Source: CAYMSA01 sp964392965
GTDB taxonomy: Bacteria > Actinomycetota > Coriobacteriia > Anaerosomatales > Anaerosomataceae
Assembly (NCBI GenBank): GCA_964392965.1
Contig: CAYMSA010000104.1
Span: 1 to 5,262 of the forward strand
Direction: 5' to 3'
DNA: 5,262 nucleotides
The notes under the pieces were generated by a model. The model was not told the origin of the DNA. It ran no database searches and saw only the letters and a list, made by a program, of their open reading frames with translations. The translations under genes and the position numbers were made by a program. Numbering within the stretch: position 1 is the first letter of the stretch; the number at the start of each line of letters is the position of its first letter. This document shows positions 1 through 5,262 of this stretch, one piece after another.

Positions 1-1140
<1,140 letters not shown>

Positions 1141-1190
1141 GGCCGTGCGCGGAGTATATGCGGTGGTGCGACCAGCCGGGGCGGATCGTC

Positions 1191-1231
1191 GGCCGAACCG
1201 GCGTTCACTTTAGGATGGCGCGGTTCTGGCC
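1191..1231. repeat. Imperfect inverted repeat in the pilB-pilC spacer
   Basis: Left arm GGCCGAACCGGCG (1191-1203) and right arm CGCGGTTCTGGCC (1219-1231) can pair over 12 bp with one single-base bulge on each side (G1201 and T1227), around a 15-nt loop. There is no T-run after it, so it does not look like an intrinsic terminator. The loop contains TAGGAT (1211-1216), which fits a TAnnnT -10 hexamer, but no convincing -35 lies upstream. It could be an mRNA structure or an operator. The pairing is directly visible; a function is only inferred. Confidence 0.35.
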
Positions 1232-1266
1232 GATGCAGTACGTTGTGGACTCGTATGGACTCCGAC

Positions 1267-1273
1267 AGGAGGG
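1267..1273 (+). promoter_or_regulatory. Ribosome binding site of pilC
   Basis: AGGAGGG, a near-perfect Shine-Dalgarno sequence, lies 6 nt upstream of the GTG at 1280. It fixes the pilC start at this GTG and excludes an upstream frame (from 1158) that only overlaps pilC in another phase. Confidence 0.85.
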
Positions 1274-1279
1274 TGCTTC

Positions 1280-2497
1280 GTGGCGACCATATCCTTCAGG
1301 TACAGCGTGCGCGACCGCAATGGTCAGCTCGTCAAGGGCAAGCTCGAGGGTGACAGCCGTGAGGCCGTGGCCACCAAGCTCCGCCAGATGGGCTACATCG
1401 TCCTCGACCTGCAGGAGGACCGAATCGGGCAGCTGAACAAGATCACGTTCGGGACGACGGTGAAGACGAAGGACCTCACCGTCTTCACGCGCCAGTTCGC
1501 CACGATGATCAACGCGGGTCTGTCCCTCACCAAGTGTCTCGGGATCCTCGCGGTGCAGACCGAGAGGAAGGAGTTGCGCGAGGTGATCGGGCAGCTGTCG
1601 CGCGATGTCGAGGCAGGCCAGTCACTCTCCGACGCGCTCATGAAGCACCCCAAGATCTTCCCGCCGATCTTCTACAACATGGTTCGTGCAGGTGAAGTGG
1701 GCGGTGTGCTCGACGAGGTGCTGCTGCGTATCGCGGACTTCTTCGAGGCCGATGCCAACCTCAAGGCGCGCATCAAGTCGGCGATGACGTACCCCATCGT
1801 CATCGGCATACTCGTCATCGGCATCCTGATCGCCATGATGGTTTTCGTCGTGCCGACGTTCCAGGGCATGTTCGAGGCCGCCGGTCAGGACCTGCCGCTA
1901 CCGACGCAGATGATCGTGAGCCTCTCCGAGTTCGTCCGCGGGCCCGGCGGTATCGTCCTGGTCGTCGTCATCGTCGCACTGATCTTCATCTTCCGCTGGT
2001 GGAAGGCCACCGAGAAGGGTCGGTATCTCTGGCACAGCTTCCTCCTGAAGGTGCCGATCGCGTCGCCCATCATCCGCAAGACAGCCATCGCCCGCTTCAC
2101 GAGGACGTTCAGCACGCTCGTAACGGCTGGCGTACCGATTCTCACCGCCATGGACATCGTCGGTGATACTGCCGGCAACGAGGTCGTGGCGCGTGCGGTC
2201 AGGTCAGCCCGGGCCGCCGTCAAGGAAGGCGAGACGATCGCCCGGCCACTCGGCGAGACACCGGTCTTCCCGTCGATGGTTGTGCAGATGATCGCCGTGG
2301 GCGAGGAGACGGGCGCGCTTGACGAGATGCTCTCCAAGGTCGCCGACTTCTACGAGGCGGAGGTGTCCGCCGCCGTGGATGGCCTCACGTCCGTGCTCGA
2401 GCCGCTCATCATGGTGGTCATGGGCGTCATCGTGGGCTTCATCGTCATCGCCCTCTACCTGCCGATGTTCCAGTCCGTCACGCTTTACAACGGCTGA
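1280..2497 (+). CDS. pilC: Type IV pilus inner-membrane platform protein PilC (GspF family)
   Basis: Integral membrane platform of the T4P machine; it couples PilB motion to insertion of pilin into the fibre base. The 405-residue product has the normal family length. It has an N-terminal cytoplasmic segment of about 65 residues (starting MATISFRYSVRDRNGQ, a typical PilC/GspF opening). Two T2SSF repeats follow at roughly 68-192 and 271-393, each with the paired signature: FTRQFATMINAG / FTRTFSTLVTAG near the start, and MVRAGEVGGVLDEVL / MIAVGEETGALDEML in the middle. Hydrophobic segments at about 171-192, 223-239 and 373-396 match the three expected transmembrane helices. The GTG start is supported by AGGAGGG 6 nt upstream. 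It lies 139 nt after pilB and 118 nt before the pilin. GspF of a type II secretion system is the only serious alternative; the adjacent short pilin and PilV-like gene favour T4P. Confidence 0.97.
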   Translation: MATISFRYSVRDRNGQLVKGKLEGDSREAVATKLRQMGYIVLDLQEDRIGQLNKITFGTTVKTKDLTVFTRQFATMINAGLSLTKCLGILAVQTERKELREVIGQLSRDVEAGQSLSDALMKHPKIFPPIFYNMVRAGEVGGVLDEVLLRIADFFEADANLKARIKSAMTYPIVIGILVIGILIAMMVFVVPTFQGMFEAAGQDLPLPTQMIVSLSEFVRGPGGIVLVVVIVALIFIFRWWKATEKGRYLWHSFLLKVPIASPIIRKTAIARFTRTFSTLVTAGVPILTAMDIVGDTAGNEVVARAVRSARAAVKEGETIARPLGETPVFPSMVVQMIAVGEETGALDEMLSKVADFYEAEVSAAVDGLTSVLEPLIMVVMGVIVGFIVIALYLPMFQSVTLYNG

Positions 2498-2502
2498 TGG
2501 GT

Positions 2503-2522
2503 TTCCAGTGAAGAAACTGGAA
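2503..2522. repeat. Perfect 20-bp dyad between pilC and the pilin gene
   Basis: TTCCAGT (2503-2509) and ACTGGAA (2516-2522) are exact reverse complements separated by 6 nt, starting 6 nt after the pilC stop codon. No T-tract follows, so it is a poor terminator. Its size suits an operator for a dimeric regulator or an mRNA processing/stability hairpin. A weak -10-like hexamer TAAAGT (2532-2537) lies 9 nt downstream without a good -35. The symmetry is seen directly; the role is inferred. Confidence 0.5.
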
Positions 2523-2602
2523 TCCGACCGCTAAAGTCCGGACATGCGACGCCGATACATGCTTGTGAGCGGGCAGGAGCCCGGACAGTGCGTGAAGGAA
2601 GA

Positions 2603-2609
2603 GAGGTGG
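2603..2609 (+). promoter_or_regulatory. Ribosome binding site of the pilin gene
   Basis: GAGGTGG lies 6 nt upstream of the GTG at 2616 and 12 nt upstream of the in-frame ATG at 2622. The spacing favours GTG 2616, giving a 9-residue leader (MKMFRKDEG). The in-frame ATG at 2544 has no comparable Shine-Dalgarno sequence. Confidence 0.75.
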
Positions 2610-2615
2610 GGCATC

Positions 2616-2996
2616 GTGAAGATGTTCAGGAAGGACGAGGGTTTCACTCTCGTAGAGCTCATGGTCGTCGTTCTTATTATCGGTATCCTTGTTGCGATCG
2701 CTATCCCCGTGTTCAACAACGCCAGTGACTCGGCGCGACTCAAGACCTGCCAGTCCAACCAGCGCACCATCGAGGGCGCCATCCAGCAGTACCTGGCCTC
2801 AAACCCCTCGTTGACCTGGGCAGCCGACACCATCGACGGCACGGACGTTCTCACCACCGGTGGCGCCTATCTCAAGCAGGCTCCCAAGTGCCCGACCACC
2901 AATGAGAACTACGTGGTGAATGATGCAGGTACTGTCGTGAGCGACCAGGCAACAACCGACGCCACGGCTTTTGTTGCTGGACACACTCACTACTAG
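2616..2996 (+). CDS. pilA: Short type IV prepilin, probable major pilin
   Basis: Structural subunit of the pilus shaft. The 126-residue precursor has a short basic leader ending in Gly, then the classic type III signal: cleavage in DEG/FTLVE, with the conserved Glu at mature position 5. A hydrophobic helix covers mature residues 6-24 (…LIIGILVAIAIPVF). Mature length is 117 residues, short for a Gram-negative PilA but close to ComGC-like and small Gram-positive pilins. Two cysteines only (mature C36 and C83) lie in contexts LKTCQSNQRTIEGAIQQY and YLKQAPKCP; this layout, with a C-terminal loop behind the second Cys, recurs in small pilins and could form a disulfide. The major role is inferred from size, position and the terminator just behind the gene. 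GTG 2616 is chosen because of GAGGTGG 6 nt upstream. The N-terminal helix codons are richer in T-ending codons than the neighbouring genes. Confidence 0.92.
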   Translation: MKMFRKDEGFTLVELMVVVLIIGILVAIAIPVFNNASDSARLKTCQSNQRTIEGAIQQYLASNPSLTWAADTIDGTDVLTTGGAYLKQAPKCPTTNENYVVNDAGTVVSDQATTDATAFVAGHTHY

Positions 2997-3019
2997 GTCG
3001 ACAATCGCTTCACACCAGC

Positions 3020-3063
3020 AACTCAGGGCCGGCAGCTTCCGCTGTCGGCCCTGAGTTCGTTTC
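3020..3063 (+). terminator. Strong terminator-type hairpin after the pilin gene
   Basis: Bases 3020-3036 pair with 3041-3057 in a 17-bp stem (AACTCAGGGCCGGCAGC against its complement, with a single G-T wobble at 3032/3045) closed by a TTCC tetraloop. It begins 23 nt after the pilin stop. The following bases are only moderately T-rich (CGTTTCG), so termination may be partial or the stem may protect the pilin mRNA 3' end. The hairpin itself is unmistakable. Confidence 0.8.
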
Positions 3064-3113
3064 GCGCTGCACGGAAAACCGCTACCCTGTTGCCAGTGCA
3101 TGACAGACGATGT

Positions 3114-3118
3114 GGGGG
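3114..3118 (+). promoter_or_regulatory. Probable ribosome binding site of pilD
   Basis: A GGGGG run ends 6 nt before the GTG at 3125. It is a degenerate Shine-Dalgarno sequence but better than anything before the in-frame ATG at 3110, so it decides for the shorter product. Confidence 0.5.
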
Positions 3119-3124
3119 CATAGG

Positions 3125-3961
3125 GTGAGTGGGATTCCGTTCACGTTCGCAGTGGTGCTCGCCGCCGTCCTCGGCCTCCTCTTCGGCAGCTTCGGCAACG
3201 TCGTCATCTGGCGCGTGCCGCGCGGCGAGTCGGTCGTTGCCCCGGGGTCGCACTGCGGTTCCTGCGGGCACCCCGTGCGCTGGTACGACAACATCCCCGT
3301 GGTTTCCTGGCTCGTCCTCCGGGGCCGGTGTCGTGACTGCGGTGTCCGCATCTCCCCGCGCTACCTGATCGTCGAGATCGCCTCGGGCGTGCTGTTCGTC
3401 GCCGCAGTGCTCGTGTGGGGTGCGAGCGTCCGGGCGGTGTTCGGGGCGGCGTTCCTGTGGTTCCTCCTCGTGCTCTCGCTCATCGATCTCGAACACTACC
3501 GGCTGCCCAACGCACTCGTCGCGGCACTTGCGGGTATCGGTATCCTGGGCGTCGCGGTCTTCCAGCTCGGCGTTGCGCCCGCGGTGCCGCTCACGCCGCT
3601 CGCGCCGGTCGCCTTGCTCGCCTCGCCGCTCGGGAACGCGCTCGTGGGCGCGCTCATCGGCATCGGCATATCGGGAGGCACCGCTGCCCTCTACGCACTC
3701 GTGCGCCGTCGGCGCGGCCTCGGCATGGGGGACATCAAGCTCCTCGGTGCGCTCGGCATCTTCCTGGGGCCGTACGTCGTCCTCGCGCTCTTCCTGGGGA
3801 GTGTCCTCGGCGTCGTCGTGGGCCTCATCCTGCGCCGGAACCGTACGCTCGCCGAGACGCGCATCCCCTTCGGCCCATGGCTCGCGGCAGGAGCGGTTCT
3901 CGCCGCTCTCTTCGGGCCGGACATCATGCGCTGGTACTTCGGCCTCGCGGGCCTCGGGTGA
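3125..3961 (+). CDS. pilD: Bifunctional prepilin peptidase / N-methyltransferase PilD
   Basis: Membrane aspartic protease that cuts the leader after Gly in type IV prepilins and methylates the new N-terminal residue; both prepilins in this window are expected substrates. The 278-residue product has normal family length. Order of parts: first membrane helix with the family hallmark LFGSFGNVVIWRVPRGES (about residues 18-36), then the cytosolic methylase domain with two CxxC pairs (C44/C47 and C69/C72). The A24 peptidase domain follows, with the first catalytic Asp in LIDLEHYRLPN (D121) and the second in GMGDIKL (D203), then the conserved IPFGPWLA near the C-terminus. Several hydrophobic segments agree with the usual eight-helix topology. 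All residues needed for both activities are present. GTG 3125 is preferred over ATG 3110 because of the G-run 6 nt upstream and because MSGIPFTF… fits family N-termini; the ATG would add only five residues. The gene stands behind the pilin terminator, so it may have its own promoter or depend on read-through. Confidence 0.97.
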   Translation: MSGIPFTFAVVLAAVLGLLFGSFGNVVIWRVPRGESVVAPGSHCGSCGHPVRWYDNIPVVSWLVLRGRCRDCGVRISPRYLIVEIASGVLFVAAVLVWGASVRAVFGAAFLWFLLVLSLIDLEHYRLPNALVAALAGIGILGVAVFQLGVAPAVPLTPLAPVALLASPLGNALVGALIGIGISGGTAALYALVRRRRGLGMGDIKLLGALGIFLGPYVVLALFLGSVLGVVVGLILRRNRTLAETRIPFGPWLAAGAVLAALFGPDIMRWYFGLAGLG

Positions 3962-3970
3962 GATACCGGT

Positions 3971-3994
3971 ACTTGACAGCGGGAGCACTCAAGT
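3971..3994. repeat. Inverted repeat just after pilD
   Basis: ACTTGA (3971-3976) and TCAAGT (3989-3994) are exact reverse complements separated by 12 nt, beginning 9 nt after the pilD stop. The left arm overlaps a TTGACA sequence (3973-3978) identical to the sigma-70/sigma-A -35 consensus, but no -10-like sequence is found 16-19 nt further on. The dyad may be chance, an operator, or part of an mRNA structure. Confidence 0.35.
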
Positions 3995-4015
3995 GGCAGA
4001 CGATGGATGCCGATG

Positions 4016-4031
4016 TAGCGGATTAGCGGAT
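4016..4031. repeat. Tandem 8-bp direct repeat
   Basis: TAGCGGAT occurs twice back to back (4016-4023 and 4024-4031) in the pilD-pilV spacer, immediately before the next hairpin. It is exact. Its function, if any, is unknown; slippage or a tandem protein-binding site are the simple explanations. Confidence 0.5.
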
Positions 4032-4034
4032 GAT

Positions 4035-4055
4035 GCACCGTCCGGACGACGGTGC
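4035..4055 (+). promoter_or_regulatory. GC-rich hairpin in the leader of the PilV-like gene
   Basis: GCACCGTC (4035-4042) and GACGGTGC (4048-4055) form a perfect 8-bp stem with a 5-nt CGGAC loop. It ends 6 nt before the GGAAG Shine-Dalgarno sequence and 18 nt before the ATG at 4074. No T-run follows (TGTTCTGG), so termination is doubtful; a position so close to the ribosome binding site would suit control of translation. Structure seen, role inferred. Confidence 0.5.
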
Positions 4056-4061
4056 TGTTCT

Positions 4062-4066
4062 GGAAG
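4062..4066 (+). promoter_or_regulatory. Ribosome binding site of the PilV-like gene
   Basis: GGAAG lies 7 nt before the ATG at 4074; a second GGAG at 4068-4071 is too close (2 nt). The in-frame ATG at 4095 has no Shine-Dalgarno sequence. An in-frame GTG at 3993 is preceded by GGGAG (3981-3985) at 7-nt spacing but would give a 40-residue leader, so it is treated as less likely. Confidence 0.55.
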
Positions 4067-4073
4067 CGGAGCC

Positions 4074-5262
4074 ATGGCGCGCACACGACGACATATGACA
4101 CGTGATGATGGCCTGACCGTCGTCGAGATCCTTGTGGCGATCACGGTCCTCTTCATCGCGGTCACGGCGATGCTGCCGATGCTGCTCCAGACGACGAACT
4201 CGGCCTCTCAGGCCAAGGTCAAGACGGTGTTGACGAACGCGATAAGCACCTATGTCGAGGAGGTTCGTGCGCTGCCCTACGAGCGGATAGCGATCGTGGG
4301 GACGGCGCCTGATGCGTCGGTCGACGCCACGCGGCAGGTGACGGTAGGTGGCTACAGTATCGACATGACGGCCACGATCACCGCCGTCGACGACCCCGAC
4401 CTCGAAGGACCGGACAACTACAAAGAGCTCGTCGTCACGGCACGGGCCCTGCTGCCTGGTGGTCGTCCGGTGACCTCGACCGTGAGCACGTATGTCTGGG
4501 GTGTTCAGAACCAGGACCTCTCGCTGCCCACCGTGGCGTTCAGCACGCCGTCGCCCTCCGACGGGGAGATCGTCGACCCGTACGAGACCGTGTCCGCCCA
4601 GGCGGGGGTGACCGCATCGGGAGCGAGGATCACCAAGGTCGAGTTCACGCTCGGGTCGGTGCTGCTCAGGGACGCGTTCGGCGGGCTCGCGTCGTTCAGT
4701 CCGGGAACCGAATCGTGGGCTGACTCCTTCTCGTGGCACACGGTGGCCAAGGATATCGACGACGCACTGGTCTTCGTCGATGGACCACAGGTGCTCAAAG
4801 TGCAGGTCTGGGACAACTTCGGCAACACCACGTACGTGACGCGCACGGTCATCGTGGACAATCTCGCGCCAGACCCCTGCACGGACGTCGCCCTCATCGC
4901 GCAGGGCCCGACGTCGCTGCAAGGAACCTGGAACCAGGCGACTGACGGCATCGGCTATGCCGCTTCGTACAACTACCGGCTGCACACGTCGCCGCTCGCG
5001 TACGCGCTGCCCGCCGAGTGGCCCGCAGGCAGCTGGATGAACGTCTCAGTATCCGGTGCCTCGATCACAGCCTCGCCGTTCACCCGCTACTACCTCGATG
5101 TGCAGCCGGTGAGCACCGGCGGCATCGCACGCGAGGACTGGGTCAGTTCGGATATCACGGTGACGAATCCTCTGCTCGCCGGCAGTTACACGCAGAGCGT
5201 CACCGAGGTCAAGAAGAACAAGACGTACCGGATCACGACGAACGTGACGGCCAGCGCCACCG
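4074..5262 (+). CDS. Modular PilV/GspI-like minor prepilin with Ig-like and FnIII-like domains, 3' partial
   Basis: The frame is open from ATG 4074 to the window edge (396 codons, no stop). The leader MARTRRHMTRDDG is followed by the type III prepilin signal G/LTVVE with Glu at mature position 5, then a hydrophobic helix at residues 19-38. Residues ~40-145 look like a PilV/GspI pilin domain (GGYSIDMTATITAVDD, then YKELVVTARALLPGGRPV). Residues ~152-264 resemble a bacterial Ig-like domain: start PTVAFSTPSPSDGEIV, middle ITKVEFTLGSVLL, end VLKVQVWDNFGNTTYVT with VIVDN. Residues ~265-366 look FnIII-like: APDPCTDVAL, LQGTWNQATDG, YNYRLHTSP, RYYLDVQPV. A further segment begins at ~367. The only Cys is C269. 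Typical PilV proteins are about 130-200 residues, so this one is at least twice as long. PilD would process it; it is probably a low-copy pilus subunit that initiates assembly or sits at the tip, exposing adhesive domains. The domain names are inferred from motifs only. The start rests on GGAAG 7 nt upstream. Confidence 0.88.
   Translation, partial: MARTRRHMTRDDGLTVVEILVAITVLFIAVTAMLPMLLQTTNSASQAKVKTVLTNAISTYVEEVRALPYERIAIVGTAPDASVDATRQVTVGGYSIDMTATITAVDDPDLEGPDNYKELVVTARALLPGGRPVTSTVSTYVWGVQNQDLSLPTVAFSTPSPSDGEIVDPYETVSAQAGVTASGARITKVEFTLGSVLLRDAFGGLASFSPGTESWADSFSWHTVAKDIDDALVFVDGPQVLKVQVWDNFGNTTYVTRTVIVDNLAPDPCTDVALIAQGPTSLQGTWNQATDGIGYAASYNYRLHTSPLAYALPAEWPAGSWMNVSVSGASITASPFTRYYLDVQPVSTGGIAREDWVSSDITVTNPLLAGSYTQSVTEVKKNKTYRITTNVTASAT

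Noticed and set aside
1158..1436. Possible small gene starting in the pilB-pilC spacer
   Set aside because: It overlaps pilC in another frame, has no good ribosome binding site, and its C-terminal half is Ser/Arg-rich frame-shadow sequence.
2536..2543. Shared palindrome GTCCGGAC upstream of both prepilin genes (2536-2543 and 4040-4047)
   Set aside because: The same 8-mer also occurs inside pilB (818-825), so in this GC-rich DNA it is most simply chance.
2544..2615. Earlier ATG start for the pilin
   Set aside because: It would give a 33-residue leader and lacks a Shine-Dalgarno sequence, whereas GTG 2616 has GAGGTGG at 6-nt spacing and a standard 9-residue leader.
2643..2993. Conductive (aromatic-rich) e-pilin
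   Set aside because: The mature pilin has 117 residues with only 8 Phe/Tyr/Trp (about 7 percent) spread along it, unlike the very short, aromatic-dense Geobacter-type pilin, despite sharing F1 and F24.
3023..3988. Long open frame of 321 codons on the minus strand opposite pilD
   Set aside because: Its product is an extreme charged, low-complexity sequence typical of the antisense frame of a GC-rich gene, and the + strand encodes a complete PilD with all catalytic residues.
3973..4001. Promoter with TTGACA as -35 after pilD
   Set aside because: No TATAAT- or TAnnnT-like hexamer occurs 16-19 nt downstream, so only half of a promoter is present.
3962..4073. Cyclic-di-GMP (GEMM) riboswitch upstream of the PilV-like gene
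   Set aside because: Such riboswitches often control pilus genes, but the conserved GCAAAGCC-type core and GNRA tetraloop/receptor elements are not found here or in the other spacers.
4023..4985. Open frame of 320 codons on the minus strand opposite the PilV-like gene
   Set aside because: The product is Arg/Asp/His-rich without recognisable motifs, while the + frame has a start with a ribosome binding site, a prepilin signal and recognisable domains.

Overview
The window is a 5.26-kb piece of a type IV pilus (T4P) assembly locus. All genes lie on the + strand in the order pilB (5' end cut off by the window) - pilC - small major-type pilin - pilD - large modular PilV-like minor pilin (3' end cut off by the window). 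The DNA is GC-rich with strongly GC-biased third codon positions, several genes start with GTG, and Shine-Dalgarno sequences are strong. The pilin is a short two-cysteine type resembling Gram-positive/ComGC-like pilins. Together this suggests a high-GC bacterium, most plausibly an Actinomycetota lineage that carries T4P (for example Coriobacteriia-like). This placement is inference; no rRNA or other marker is present to confirm it.

Layout. 1-1140: C-terminal ~380 residues of the PilB extension ATPase with Walker A, Walker B and a four-cysteine zinc module. 1141-1279: non-coding spacer with an imperfect inverted repeat and the pilC ribosome binding site. 1280-2497: complete PilC inner-membrane platform protein. 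2498-2615: spacer with a perfect 20-bp dyad directly after the pilC stop. 2616-2996: complete short prepilin. 2997-3124: spacer holding a very strong 17-bp terminator-type hairpin. 3125-3961: complete bifunctional prepilin peptidase/methylase. 3962-4073: spacer with two dyads and an 8-bp tandem repeat. 4074-end: a PilV-like prepilin whose pilin-type N-terminal part runs straight into Ig-like and fibronectin-III-like domains.

How the genes work together. PilD cuts and N-methylates both prepilins. PilB hydrolyses ATP on the cytoplasmic side of PilC to add pilin subunits to the growing fibre. The small pilin would form the shaft, and the PilV-like protein would be a low-copy, probably tip-located or priming subunit that displays Ig/FnIII domains outside the cell. 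No retraction ATPase (PilT) lies between pilB and pilC or anywhere else in the window.

I found no RNA gene, CRISPR array, insertion sequence or clearly new system. The most notable points are the modular minor pilin, the 112-139-nt spacers that each carry a dyad, the strong terminator behind the pilin gene, and the absence of pilT at its usual position.
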